From Gonocerus acuteangulatus (taxonomy: Eukaryota; Arthropoda; Insecta; Hemiptera; Coreidae), in NCBI GenBank assembly GCA_946811695.1, contig OX328124.1:92592176-92656175 (forward strand): a stretch of DNA of 64,000 nt. The letters are read 5' to 3'. Position 1 is the stretch's first letter. The number at the start of each line of letters is the position of its first letter. This document shows positions 1 to 10,737 of the stretch, piece after piece. A model generated the notes under the pieces. It saw nothing but the letters and a program-made list of their open reading frames with translations. It searched no databases and was not told the DNA's origin. Position numbers and translations under genes: made by a program.

Positions 1-215
1 CAGTTAAAATTTGAAGTTGATCGGGAAAAAACTGAAGACGCTACAGTATCGCCCGATTTGAAAAACATAGTTTTGAGAAAACTACTTTAAAGTTTAACGT
101 TCTGAAATGGTGATATTTTTCCCATTTCATACTTCTTGTAATAAAGATAAAAAAAATGGGTTTTAATTTTGAAATGTATTGAGGACCAAAAAAAAACAAC
201 AAAAACTGAACAATT
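1..215. other. Intronic or intergenic DNA, no feature recognised
   Basis: AT-rich sequence left of the first HINE element. I see no open reading frame with recognisable content, no RNA gene and no clear repeat. If the DIP-like gene continues past exon B, this lies in its next intron. Confidence 0.5.
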
Positions 216-540
216 AAAGTCCGTCACGCAGGAGCTGCATAACTAAGCACTTTCCTCAGAATTTGGGTAGTGTAGACTGCTTTCCAGAACAATTTGCTTA
301 AAATATCCTACATAAATAAAATAAAAACGTGAATAGTTCTCATTTTGTAATGAGTAACTGATCAATTATTAATCTGCTTCCAGAGTTATGTTTACACATG
401 GTACCTACTACACTACGTAATAAATACAAAAATCCTCATATTATCGTATTTTGATCTAACGCAGGAACAGGATACAGTCACTCTAGTGGTAGAAAGCGCT
501 CCTTGCGGCGGCTTTGTGAACCTACGTCTGCCGGCTTTTC

Positions 541-1110
541 TATTCAAATATATTACAAATTAAACCCCCGCTTTCCGATTGACCGATTCAGCTCATTTTT
601 ACAACACTTTTTTCTCATGAGTTACCCACGACGTATACCGCGTTTTGTTACAATACAGCAGAAATTACGACCGGTATGAATATATTAGGAATTTGGGTCC
701 GGAGTAAACCCCCCCTTCTAATGAACCGATTTAGTTTATTTTTACAACACACATTTACCTGTGGATTAGCACTACGAATACCGAGTTTCGTCGAAATATA
801 CCAAAAATCACGGCTGGTAGTGGCGAATTGGTATTGTGGGTCCGGAGTAAACCCCCCCTTCTAATGAACCGATTTAGTTCATTTTTATATCTCACTTTTC
901 TCTCTATATTACCACTACGAATACCAAGTTTCGTTGAAATATAACAAATATTATGGCTGACATAGTCAAATAAGTGTTTTGGGTTTGGGGTAAACCCCCC
1001 CTTCCGGTGGACCGACTTTAGTGGTTAACGAACTCGTTCAATCGTTTGCTAATTGAATGCTATATACCAAGTTTCGTGACGAAAAAACAAAAACTCTGGC
1101 CGCTATCGTG
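541..1110 (+). repeat. Four tandem units of about 143 bp inside HINE-A
   Basis: The block ACCGATT(C/T)AG recurs at 582, 724 and 868, with a diverged version at 1011 (spacing 142, 144, 143). Each unit has a run of six or seven C after GTAAAC, then a stretch ending near GTTTCGTTGAAATATA. Copy 2 of the element (from 11107) has fewer and more diverged units, so unit number varies between copies. Confidence 0.75.
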
Positions 1111-1117
1111 TTAACAG

Positions 1118-1405
<288 letters not shown>

Positions 1406-1406
<1 letters not shown>

Positions 1407-1420
1407 GGTGCCGAAACCCG
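1406..1420 (+). promoter_or_regulatory. Primer-binding site complementary to tRNA-Phe
   Basis: TGGTGCCGAAACCCG directly follows the LTR. It is the reverse complement of the 3' end of eukaryotic tRNA-Phe (acceptor strand TTTCGGC, discriminator A, CCA, plus four T-arm bases), matching 15 of 15; the next base departs. It would prime minus-strand synthesis. Confidence 0.8.
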
Positions 1421-1453
1421 AGTTCGCGAGTTATTAGTGAACAGTTTTAGTGC

Positions 1454-2386
1454 ATGAAGAATACGAAACCAGTGTCCACATTGCAAGATCGGTTGAATGC
1501 GAAAAGGATGGCCGAAGCCCCAGCAGATGTAACACTGACGATCGAGTGGCTGAAGATTAAAGCTGCCAACGCTCAAGATTTACGCACGGCCATAAGTCAA
1601 GTTGACAAATTTGTCGGCGACATCGGTGAATTAACACACTTCATCAAAGATGGAGACCGCCTGGCAGATATTATCAACAGCAAGGAGGAACACGGCTGGC
1701 TCGACCCAGATGACGCCAAGACACTGAGAGCGGCGCTCGCAGGACGAATAAAACGACAGGTGCTCAACAACATCCAGAGCGATACAAACACCGACTGGGA
1801 TACGCTTAAAACCCGGCTAAAAAAGGCGTACGGGGGAGGGCGATGGGCCCCTGAAGAAGATTTTATTAAGATGCTTCAGGAAACTAAAGGTCCGAAACAA
1901 TCCAACGGGAATTTCGCAGCAAAGCTTCTCGCTTGGTTCAACAAGATTTCAGACAAGCTGAGCGTGACACCAACCGCAAATGAAACCATCGCAATGAACC
2001 TCGTGATGAGAAGAATACTGAAAGTGCACATCGGTAAACAGACAGGACGGAGTTTTGACCCAACGATGGACTTTCAGGATATGGCACAACTACTAATCGA
2101 AGAAGGCCAGAAGGAAACTGAAACGCATGCCGCCTATCAGGAAGAAGAAGAACCCTGGAGACGGGTTCCAACACGGGAACGACTGCGCTATCCCCCTCAA
2201 CATGATAGGAGAGAATGGCGCGCCCAACCTGGGAGAAAACCCCAACCTATCAGCGAAGAAAGGAGAAGAGGAAGAACCGAGATCCAACGCAAGAAAAGCC
2301 CTCCGACCGAAACAAAAATGCTACGAATGTGGGAAAACAGGTCACATCGCAGCACGTTGCCCTCGTACCGTTTGCTTCGAGTGTGA
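1454..2386 (+). CDS. gag: Gag, matrix/capsid part (frame 2)
   Basis: The ATG at 1454, 33 bases after the primer-binding site, opens a 310-residue frame. The first ~220 residues are a charged, helical Gag-like protein with the retrotransposon-Gag pattern (Trp-Leu early, then a region around LAWFNKISDKL and a DFQDMAQLLIEEGQ segment). After about residue 220 the frame becomes low-complexity Arg/Pro and stops at 2386 without zinc knuckles. The knuckles are in the +1 frame, so the natural Gag was longer and a 1-nt change lies between 2097 and 2386. Product: structural polyprotein of the virus-like particle. High confidence for Gag, lower for the last ~80 residues. Confidence 0.85.
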   Translation: MKNTKPVSTLQDRLNAKRMAEAPADVTLTIEWLKIKAANAQDLRTAISQVDKFVGDIGELTHFIKDGDRLADIINSKEEHGWLDPDDAKTLRAALAGRIKRQVLNNIQSDTNTDWDTLKTRLKKAYGGGRWAPEEDFIKMLQETKGPKQSNGNFAAKLLAWFNKISDKLSVTPTANETIAMNLVMRRILKVHIGKQTGRSFDPTMDFQDMAQLLIEEGQKETETHAAYQEEEEPWRRVPTRERLRYPPQHDRREWRAQPGRKPQPISEERRRGRTEIQRKKSPPTETKMLRMWENRSHRSTLPSYRLLRV

Positions 2387-2687
2387 TTCCCCAGGCCACG
2401 TAGCACGCCAGTGCCCATATATGAAACGACCGGAAAAGGACCGCGGAGAGCCCATGGAGATTAATTATCAGCGGGTAAATCGAAGAGATGACCAAGGACG
2501 AAGCTACGGAAGCCATGTCAGGATGACGCATCGGAGGGGGAGAAATCGAGTTCCCACTGATTGGTCGTCCTTAGACTCAGACGACACTAGCGACTCAGAT
2601 GGAGACAAGGTACCGGAGTCGCCCAGAACCCATCAATCGTACGCAGCGGTTCTAAGGAATTACCAAGTCACACCCAGAGTAAGATGA
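2097..2687 (+). CDS. gag: Gag nucleocapsid part with two CCHC knuckles (frame 3)
   Basis: Frame 3 is open from 2097 (TAA at 2094-2096) to the TGA at 2685-2687. It encodes two perfect CX2CX4HX4C zinc knuckles at 2319-2414, then an acidic Ser/Asp tail. The knuckles bind the genomic RNA. No start codon is needed if this was fused to the capsid frame before the indel. It is in the same frame as pol, separated only by the TGA, so Gag-Pol may have been made by stop readthrough, or the TGA may be a mutation. Confidence 0.85.
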   Translation, partial: SKKARRKLKRMPPIRKKKNPGDGFQHGNDCAIPLNMIGENGAPNLGENPNLSAKKGEEEEPRSNARKALRPKQKCYECGKTGHIAARCPRTVCFECDSPGHVARQCPYMKRPEKDRGEPMEINYQRVNRRDDQGRSYGSHVRMTHRRGRNRVPTDWSSLDSDDTSDSDGDKVPESPRTHQSYAAVLRNYQVTPRVR

Positions 2688-4811
2688 GGATTGTGTGTCC
2701 GGAGCGGCAACCGAAAATCGAAAAGGAAAACAAAGAGCAGTCAGTTGCCGATCATACACGTGGCGGGAACGCGGTGGTTAGTGGACACAGGAAGCACCTG
2801 TACACTTGTGAGCGAGAGAGCAATTCGCCGGGATACCCATGGTTGGAGTGAACTACCGCGTAGAGTCTGTGCATGTGACTTAATTACATTAGGAGGAAAG
2901 TGTAAAGTGGCTGGAGAAATCGACGCACCGTCTGAAATATGGGGAGTCAAAGGCAAAGACGTTACTATGCACATCGTCCCCGAGTTACCAGAAGCATATG
3001 AGGGAATTCTCGGATGCGACGCCATGAAACTCTTCAAAGGAAAAGTAAAGGTGACCAAAGCGGGCTGGAGAGTAAAGCTGGGGGAAAACATCTATACTTG
3101 TGTGGAAAAGAGAAGTGATCCCACCTTACGAGTAGGGGTCATTAAACCGGAAGACAAGTGGATAGAAACCCTGCGCAGAGAGTTCGACGATGTGTACCAC
3201 CGGGAAGGAGAACCCCTCGGAGCTACGGGACGAACCGAACATGGAATCGAATTAGTGACAGACAAAGTGGTATACGTCAAGGAGCGGAGGTACCCGCAAG
3301 CCCTTAAAGGAACGATTAAAGAAGAAATAGCGAACCTCCTACACCAAGGGATCATTGTACCCAGCACGTCCCCATACAATAGCCCCCTATGGGCCGTTAA
3401 GAAAGCAGGATCGCCCGGGAAATACCGTGTAGTCGTCGACTACAGAAAACTCAACGAAATCACCAGAGACGAGAAATATCCCCTACCACGAATCGAAGAT
3501 ATCGTAGACCGGTTAAGCGGAGCAACAGTGTTTAGCTCATTGGATCTTAAAGCTGGCTACCACCAAATTAAGATGCGGCCCTGCGACGCAGAAAAAACAG
3601 CGTTCTCGTTCGAACGAGGAAGGTATCACTTCACGCGAATGCCGTTTGGTCTCAAGAATGCCCCCTCCACCTTCCAGCGTCTAATGGACGAATTTCTCAA
3701 TGGCCTCGGAGCAGAATTTTGTCAGGGATACATGGATGACCTCTTGGTCTTCAGCAAGTCTACAAAGGAACATATTCAACACTTGAGACAAGTTTTCGAA
3801 CGACTCAGAGCATTTGGTCTCAAACTTTCAAGCGAAATGACACGGCTCGGCTTAGATAGTGTGAAGTTTCTCGGATACGTTGTGTCGACTGAAAAAATAA
3901 AACCAGACCCGGCTCGAGTGGAGGCATTGGACAGAATTAAAATTCCAACGGACGCGAAGGGAATCAGAGGACTCATGGGAGCCTTGAACTATTATCGGAA
4001 ATTCGTGCCAGACATGGCAAAGAAGATCGCTCCCATTAACGACCTTCTCAAGAAAGGACGGAAGATAACCCTCACGAGAGATATGACAATGAATGTAGAA
4101 CGGTGCATCAAAATGCTCCAGGAAGAACCAATCCTCGCTTTCCCGGATTTCTCCAAACCGTTCACCTTAACCACTGACGCGAGTGACTATGCCTTGGGAG
4201 CTGTTCTCGCCCAACAATGGCCTAAAGGAGAGCGTCCAGTAGCCTATGCCAGCAGACGTTTAACACCACCGGAAGAGAGATATAGTGCCATCGAACGCGA
4301 ACTGCTTGGTATAGTGTGGGCAACGGAACATTTCAGGCCTTATCTGTTTGGAAGGAAATTCGTGGTAAGAACTGACCATAAACCTCTTCGATGGGTCACT
4401 ACATTGCGAGAAACGTCATCTCGAATGACACGATGGAAAGAAAAACTTGCCCAATATGACTTCCAAGTTCATTATACACCAGGAAGAGAGAACCTTGTAG
4501 CAGACTGGCTTTCGAGGATACACAGAGTCAATGTCACCACAACAGCGACCAACGACGATCAACAATCACTCCGCCAATTTTTCCAAGACTGGACACCCGA
4601 CGAAAATCGCGACAGTCACCACTCAAGTGATGCCACAGCGACAGCAGACGAGAGTCAGCGAGTCTTTGCCGAAACCGATGACATTGTTGTTAGCAAGCGA
4701 AGACATATCATCTGGAAAACATCGTCCTCGGGAACCCCGCAGATCACATACGGAAGAAATACGGAAGAAAAACACGTTCAGAACTCAAGTGTACTATCCG
4801 AGCGCCACTAG
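2688..4811 (+). CDS. pol: Pol: protease, reverse transcriptase, RNase H
   Basis: Open in frame 3 from right after the TGA; the first ATG is internal, so this part is expected as a Gag-Pol fusion. Counting from 2691: protease active site DTGS near residue 32; RT with catalytic Asp in LDL (residue 285) and YMDD at 347-350 (3729-3740), plus the MPFGLKNAP block; RNase H with its first Asp in TDAS (residue 496), Glu in ERELL, Asp in RTDHKPL. All key residues are intact. The frame ends at 4811 in a tail that reads as nonsense, because integrase continues in frame 2. It copies the element RNA into DNA in cytoplasmic particles. Resembles the gypsy/17.6-like arthropod group, by inspection only. Confidence 0.95.
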   Translation, partial: GLCVRSGNRKSKRKTKSSQLPIIHVAGTRWLVDTGSTCTLVSERAIRRDTHGWSELPRRVCACDLITLGGKCKVAGEIDAPSEIWGVKGKDVTMHIVPELPEAYEGILGCDAMKLFKGKVKVTKAGWRVKLGENIYTCVEKRSDPTLRVGVIKPEDKWIETLRREFDDVYHREGEPLGATGRTEHGIELVTDKVVYVKERRYPQALKGTIKEEIANLLHQGIIVPSTSPYNSPLWAVKKAGSPGKYRVVVDYRKLNEITRDEKYPLPRIEDIVDRLSGATVFSSLDLKAGYHQIKMRPCDAEKTAFSFERGRYHFTRMPFGLKNAPSTFQRLMDEFLNGLGAEFCQGYMDDLLVFSKSTKEHIQHLRQVFERLRAFGLKLSSEMTRLGLDSVKFLGYVVSTEKIKPDPARVEALDRIKIPTDAKGIRGLMGALNYYRKFVPDMAKKIAPINDLLKKGRKITLTRDMTMNVERCIKMLQEEPILAFPDFSKPFTLTTDASDYALGAVLAQQWPKGERPVAYASRRLTPPEERYSAIERELLGIVWATEHFRPYLFGRKFVVRTDHKPLRWVTTLRETSSRMTRWKEKLAQYDFQVHYTPGRENLVADWLSRIHRVNVTTTATNDDQQSLRQFFQDWTPDENRDSHHSSDATATADESQRVFAETDDIVVSKRRHIIWKTSSSGTPQITYGRNTEEKHVQNSSVLSERH

Positions 4812-6088
4812 CAGTACGCGACGATATTATCTGCCGCCTCCTGGAAGATGCGTCCGTACCTCGCAAAACAACGTACCTCTTCGTCGGAAATGCTGCAATC
4901 TGGGATCGAATCCGCAGGCTGTGGGAACAGGAACGTTTTGGGTTAGACAGAACATTTGTCCGTTGTACCCGCCTGGGTGAAGTCGTCGTGGACCCACAGG
5001 TACAAGTGGACGTCACCACAGCGCAACATCAAGGAAAAGCGAACCACAGAGGATCAGCCGAAACACTCGCAGCGCTACAGAGGAAGTACTACTGGAAAAA
5101 CATGGCTCGCACAGTGAAAACCGTCGTCTCAGCCTGTGACGTGTGCAACAGAGTCAAATACGATAGGAACCCCCCACGGACGTCGCAAGCTGAAACACTT
5201 ACACCAGAAGGCCCACTTCGAGTTCTACAGGCCGATGTTTTCACCTGGAAAAAACACTCATGGATCACTCTACTCGACGTTTTCAGTAAAGTATTAATGG
5301 CAGTACCCATCACTACGAAGTCTGCACAAGAAACGGTTCGAGCGCTCACCATGTGGAGCCAATGTTATGGCACGCCGGATTATATCGCATCAGACGGAGG
5401 CAGGGAATTTAAAAACACCGAAGTCCGCCATTTGTGCCAACGTTGGGGCACAAAATTGCACATTACTACCCCCGGACATCCACAAAGCCACGGAAATGTC
5501 GAAAGAGTCCACAATACCCTAGGAGAACATCTCCGACTTCTGTATGCGGAACAAAACCTCACAGCAGAGGCCGCCATGCCGATTGCAGTCACAGCATACA
5601 ACCATTCAGTACACTCCAGTACGGGCTTTACGCCGTTCGAGGTATTGTTCGGGACGTTCCGTCTAGGAAGAGACGTCCAAACGGAAGCAGGCGATCAAGA
5701 AGTTGTTGCCAACATCACGCGCCTCCATCACAACCAGAGACGTATCACGCGTGAAACGAAAACTAAACTCCTGAAAGAAAAACAGACAAGGACCACGAAA
5801 CATAACATGCAAGTGCAAGATTTTACCAGAGACGTCAGATTAGGAGACATCGTTTACCGACGAATCCCGTCTAACCGAGAGAAACAAGATTTCCGGTACG
5901 ACGGACCGTATGTAGTCATCACCTTAAGAGAAAACAACATCGTCACACTACGAACGACGACAGCACCCTTCCGCCAGCGCAATGCCCACGTCGAACAACT
6001 CAAACTACCGTCTAGGCGACAGGAGAGGACAACACCCCCTCAACAATCACAAGAGAACAACGCAGGCACATCTCGGGGAGTGACGTAA
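4694..6088 (+). CDS. pol: Pol: integrase with GPY/F module (frame 2)
   Basis: Frame 2 is open from 4694 (TAG at 4691) to TAA-type termination at 6088. The stretch before 4988 is already protein-like and continuous with the zinc region, so the real junction with RNase H lies between 4694 and 4811, where one base appears lost. Counting from 4988: HHCC zinc residues His14, His20, Cys50, Cys53; the DDE core Asp83, Asp136, Glu172 with exact D-35-E spacing; a YDGPYVV segment typical of the GPY/F module near the C-terminus. It would insert the cDNA into chromosomal DNA, here into TA repeats. No env follows. Confidence 0.93.
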   Translation, partial: QAKTYHLENIVLGNPADHIRKKYGRKTRSELKCTIRAPLAVRDDIICRLLEDASVPRKTTYLFVGNAAIWDRIRRLWEQERFGLDRTFVRCTRLGEVVVDPQVQVDVTTAQHQGKANHRGSAETLAALQRKYYWKNMARTVKTVVSACDVCNRVKYDRNPPRTSQAETLTPEGPLRVLQADVFTWKKHSWITLLDVFSKVLMAVPITTKSAQETVRALTMWSQCYGTPDYIASDGGREFKNTEVRHLCQRWGTKLHITTPGHPQSHGNVERVHNTLGEHLRLLYAEQNLTAEAAMPIAVTAYNHSVHSSTGFTPFEVLFGTFRLGRDVQTEAGDQEVVANITRLHHNQRRITRETKTKLLKEKQTRTTKHNMQVQDFTRDVRLGDIVYRRIPSNREKQDFRYDGPYVVITLRENNIVTLRTTTAPFRQRNAHVEQLKLPSRRQERTTPPQQSQENNAGTSRGVT

Positions 6089-6446
6089 CTGCTGAACCAG
6101 GAACCTGTATATAACTCGTATGACTCTTTTTCCTTGTATTAGTCATATTTATTTTCTTCAAAGTACATTATGTTACTTTTTTATTGTTTTGTTTTATCTA
6201 TTATATTCAAAGTGAAGTGTTACTGTTCTTTTCGTAATATTCTTATCTAATCTTATACCTATGTAAAAGTGTTGTTTTAGTATATTACTATAGTATTTTT
6301 ATAACCATCTTCAGATCATGTAGTTTCTTTATTTTATTTACTATCTCTATTTTTTATTTTTTATTTCTTATTCTATTTTATTTTTTTTTATTTTTATTCT
6401 TTTATTATTATTGTTATTTAGGAGTTTCTGCAAAGTGTCGCAGAAA
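6089..6446 (+). other. Gypsy 3' untranslated region
   Basis: T-rich non-coding stretch between the integrase stop and the polypurine tract. I find no envelope frame on either strand, so the element looks like a non-enveloped gypsy. Confidence 0.75.
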
Positions 6447-6458
6447 CTGGGGAGGAGT
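6447..6458 (+). promoter_or_regulatory. Polypurine tract
   Basis: AACTGGGGAGGAGT lies directly before the 3' LTR. A purine run here primes plus-strand DNA synthesis in LTR elements. Confidence 0.75.
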
Positions 6459-6624
6459 TGTTAGGGATAGAAGTTAAGATAAATTGCAAATAAACAGGCT
6501 GAGCCTATATAAGGCTCAGCCGGATTAAATACAGTCAGTCTTTATCTTGAACTCGTGTTGTGTCTATGCCCCCTGTGCCTGTACTATCTTTTTAAAAACA
6601 TCCTCGCCGTTCGTATAACCTTAA

Positions 6625-6626
<2 letters not shown>
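6459..6626 (+). repeat. 3' LTR of the gypsy element
   Basis: Same as 1239-1406 except C at 6487 for T at 1267. It repeats the palindrome-enclosed TATA box (6506-6512) and TCAGTC initiator (6535-6540), so it could fire transcription outward into the TA repeat and host intron. Confidence 0.95.
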
Positions 6627-6699
<73 letters not shown>

Positions 6700-6727
6700 C
6701 GTTATATATATATATTATATATATAAC
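6627..6727. repeat. TA microsatellite, right part
   Basis: Continuation of the microsatellite at 1122-1238, with two ACG interruptions near 6698 and 6725. The sequence after it matches what follows the microsatellite in HINE-A copy 2 (11698 onward), confirming that the gypsy split one element. Confidence 0.9.
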
Positions 6728-6924
6728 GGGGGTCATTTTCGGTGTCTACTAGGTAGGATCGATAAAGATTTGAAGAAATTTTTCAAAAATTCCGTCATGA
6801 GTCCAACCTCAATAGCTACTTTCCTTCGGAGGAAAGTGCTAAAAAAGAGGCCAATCTTTTAATCAGCATCGTGTTCACTCAGTATCGCACATTTTTGTCT
6901 CCTTTAAAAAAATATTTCTAACAA

Positions 6925-7290
6925 ATTTTGGTTTGGTACTTACGATAGATTGAGTTGAAACATTTTCTACATGTTTGAAATCAATTTAAACGAAGATATT
7001 AACATTAGGAGTTAAGAAAATATTTAAAGTATTTGTATTAACAGGCATGAGCAGTTTTAGGATTTTATTAAGTATATTTAAAACGGTTGGTTAAATCTAT
7101 AGTAACCATTCGAAAGCGAAATAAATTTCATCCAAAGGCGTTTCTGAAGTAATTTTCGATGGGAGAGTCACATTCGGAGAAATAATTGCTTAAACCTTTA
7201 TTGGTTTTGTTCTGAAGGGTTCTTTTTGCCTGTTTCTCTTACTTTTTTGTTCCTTGTTATTTTTGTAATTTCTTATCGTAAGAAAATGCA
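6925..7290 (-). mobile_element. HINE-B internal fragment
   Basis: Collinear with the middle of the HINE-B copy at 25148-25530: TTTTGGTTTGG near the start, GTTGAAACATTTTCT, a CGGAGAAATAA block, then a TTCTTTTTG block. Neither end is recognisable here. Degraded copy. Confidence 0.5.
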
Positions 7291-9983
7291 TTTAGTCTGT
7301 AAAGCAGAGCACGTAAAATGAGTAACAATTTTCTGTTGTGAAATAGAGGAGAATTCGAAGATGCGATTCGAAAACAATATTTTTCCAGTCTACAAAATTG
7401 TTGCATCGAATTAAGCAAACAAAAAAAAAAAAAAAAAAAAAAAAATGAGAAAAAGCGTGTGAACAATAGGTTCTGTTTATAAATATTTATTTCCGATAAT
7501 TGTAATTATGGGACTGGAAAGTTAATTTTAATTCAGACATGCATCTGTGGAAGTTGATAATTTAATTACAAGGAACAATATGGGGGATTGAGGAAGCACA
7601 CAGAGGAGGCAACCCAATTAGTATTACTTCAACGTTTAAATTGATCATTAAATCTAACAATCACAATTCACGGTAAACGTTAATTATTAGAACGGGATAA
7701 GTATAGCTAAATAACAAGCAGCAATTTTGTATATTAATTGATTAAGCTCCCCGCAGATGAAGGATATAAAAAAAAAAGTTTCTTCTTGCAGGAACTGCGT
7801 CATAATAGCGTATTTATATATAATACATTGGTCCCTAGTCTGTTTTTACAAAATATTTGCTTAGCTCACAATGAAACTAACACTTTGGAAGGCATAAGCA
7901 ACATTTTCCCGCTTGAGGTGACTATCGAAATTAACGCCTAATCCTTTTTGTAGAAATTGTGTTTTCAAACGGCTACCTTAGTCCTGCCACGATTTCGAGA
8001 GTTATTTTTTTAAGGGGAACTTTACCAGTTGCCTGTTTATATATCCTCGCTCAAATTTCACATCCGCGTAAGACAATTTTACTAACTTTTCAACAGAGCA
8101 TTAAAACTGAATTAAAATAAAACTGTCGAAAGTTTATCAAATATTTCATGAAAATAAAGGTTTACTGAAAAAATACTTACGTGGAACTCGTGGAGATCTT
8201 GACTTCACTTTTTCACAATGGAAAATGACAGAAATATACGGTTGCGCTTGATCGTTTGAAATCAGTGTGTTTTTCGCGGATGTAATAGTCAATTTTAGCG
8301 CGTTCTATTGGCTTTGTTTTACACAAAATTACTATTACCATTATAGAAAATAAGGATTCTAAAGATAACAATAACTCAATTTCGCTAAAAACCGACTTAC
8401 GCGATTATGAAATTTAGTGCAATTGAAAATCCATTGACCCACAAGAAAAGGAGAATGTAATATTTGAATCAAAATATTTGATCAAATCAATATATGTGTT
8501 TTAAACAATATTTAATAGAGAAAATAAAACAATGATTAGTATTTAGAAATTAATTGTAAACGCGTGGACATGTCCGCGTACATACGCAAATACACAAGAA
8601 TTTCCTAATCCTAGTTCTCCTTTTAATTTTAATTGCCATCTATATTTTTGTGAACAGATTTGAGGTTCTAAGCGGACTTTAGAAAATGTGCATTGTAATA
8701 TGGGTTTAAAAATATTTTAGACCGTTATATTATCTAATCTATATTTTGTAAACGTATTTTAATGGAAATTGAATATGCATCATCATAACTTTCTGTGTTG
8801 TGTCCGCCAATTTTTCGGTACATAACTAAAAATTAACTGATGATCATTTTTAGAGTGCAGTTTTAGGATATTTTTAAAGGAGCAGCTGATTATTTCTTCA
8901 CCGGAAAAAGCTACCAAGGACACTTTCATCTTGGAAGAGCCAAAGAAAATATTATTAGATTAATTGCAGAGCTCTCGATAAATTCGAGAGGAGCTGGGCA
9001 GTCTACCGGGAAAGTGGCAATTTAACACTCCGTCCACCGCCTACCGATCCCAAGCAGATTACAAGAAAACAGAGTAAATGGAGAAAGTAAATGATTTTAG
9101 ATCGTAAAAGTTAAATAAGTTGCTAAAAATTAAAAGTAAATAAGTAAAACTTATAAATTGTGATAATAGAAGTACAAAACTTTATTTAAATGAAAAAATA
9201 AAGTTGGCTGCCTTACTTTATTGGGTTGCCGGCTACTCAGCACGCACATCACTCCTGGTGGTATTCCTTTATATTACGATCATCTATTATGTTTTGTATT
9301 CAATGTTTGCTAGTCATCTGGAAGTTGCTAAAAATAGTTCTTCTGAAATCATAACATTTTAGGACACGAAGTTTGCTGGATTCAAAAATAATCAATTTTA
9401 GGTTAATTCCGGCATGTTATCAAGAATAACAGAAATTATGTCCTAATTTTTTCATCCGTATCCCTAAAGCTTGTTCCTTCTTCTCAAGGACTTTCTTCTA
9501 AATACGAGATGAAGTTGCTATGCTGTGTTATCATCTTTTGATCCAACGAACCGTGGACTCGTTAATCTCGAAAAAATTGCCGACTCGAGAGCTCCAATTT
9601 TATCACTACAGGTTAGTTCTTTCCTCGTTCGTTTTAAAAGAGGAGGCATTATCCAGGTATTTCAGGAGAGCAGTTCACTTAACTGTAACTTAGAAGTGAG
9701 AAACAGGAATAGGCAAGAGTTAGTAAGTGTTCAGAGAAATCTATTTTTTTAGCAGTCTTCACTTTCCAGAAATCGAGCTATTTAAGCTAGTGCTTTACTG
9801 GGAATAGCTAAGAACAGTGTTCCGAGAATGTTAAATCCACCTACCGGGATTGAAATACCTGTGGAGGTTAATGGATCTCTCTATTCAAAAATAAGTACAA
9901 GTAGGTATTTACCAGAATTTTATTTCTTTGGTTGAGTTAGCTGGTTAAAAAACATTCAAAAGAGATAAAGATTTTACATTTAT
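7291..9983. other. Intron DNA; A-run and one isolated HINE 5' end
   Basis: Contains a poly(A) run at 7421-7443 and, at about 7768-7812, a copy of the HINE 5' end (AAAGT..., GCAGGAACTGCGTCATAAT). I recognise nothing else over these 2.7 kb; short open frames such as 7738-7941 and 9525-9752 have no recognisable content. Confidence 0.5.
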
Positions 9984-10135
9984 AGCGCAGTTCCTCCCCC
10001 CTCCCTCCATAGGGAGGAATCCCGTTTATGAGATTGACCTCTTGACGAAATCCGGATGTGCCGACTAGAAACGTTTCTGATCTCATAGATCACGAACATA
10101 ACGATGGTTCAAGATTGCAGAATCGTAAATTTTTG
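9984..10135 (-). mobile_element. HINE-B 3' end fragment
   Basis: Starts with the minus-strand 3' terminus (AGCGCAGTTCC), followed by the hairpin CCTCCCTCC...GGGAGG and the conserved body (TGAGATTGACCTC, TCCGGATGTGCCGACTAG, CGATGGTTCAA). It breaks off before the microsatellite. Confidence 0.7.
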
Positions 10136-10737
10136 CTCCAGTAACCCTTACCTAATATACATCTGGGAACTCTGCGATCCTAAAATAAATTGGAGGAACA
10201 TGCTTTATATATCCTTCGGGGATTCCTCTTAACGCCCTTGAAGGAATTATACAATGCCTGAATTTCTAATTTATAATATAGATTACTTCTAAGAAGTAAT
10301 TGGAGTGCATTAGTAGACTAGCTTCTATCACAACAATGGTAAACGAGTATACGTACCATCTGAATGTTTCTAGAATTGTATCCCTTTTTCTTTCAGAACA
10401 TCGAATTCTTTGGACTTTAACACTGGAAAATCAATTGGCTGACACCCTTTCCAAACATTTCATGGCTAAGCATTCGAGCATCCTCTATTTTGGCCTTTCC
10501 ACGGCGATACCTAAAAACTTTCTTGATGCTGACGCCGACGTTGATGCTGAAAACGTCAATTCATCTAAATCTCTGAGTAGCTGTTAGGGACATTTAAGTT
10601 GTTGCTGAATTGTCTAGTAACCGACTGTAGAAGACCTGATATACCAGATTAACCTGCACTAATTATCCTACTAAGCAACAATTTCTGAAGGATCACAAGA
10701 GAGTTCTTCATGGGATTAACAAAAATAACGATATAAT
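10136..10737. other. No feature recognised
   Basis: An open frame at 10300-10587 (95 residues) has no recognisable domain. Nothing else is seen. Confidence 0.4.

Noticed and set aside
6089..6446. Envelope gene of an errantivirus-type gypsy
   Set aside because: Only ~360 T-rich bases between integrase and the polypurine tract, with no open frame.
10300..10587. Copia-like RNase H end, suggested by an NQLADTLSKHF string
   Set aside because: One short match with no other domain residues before or after it.
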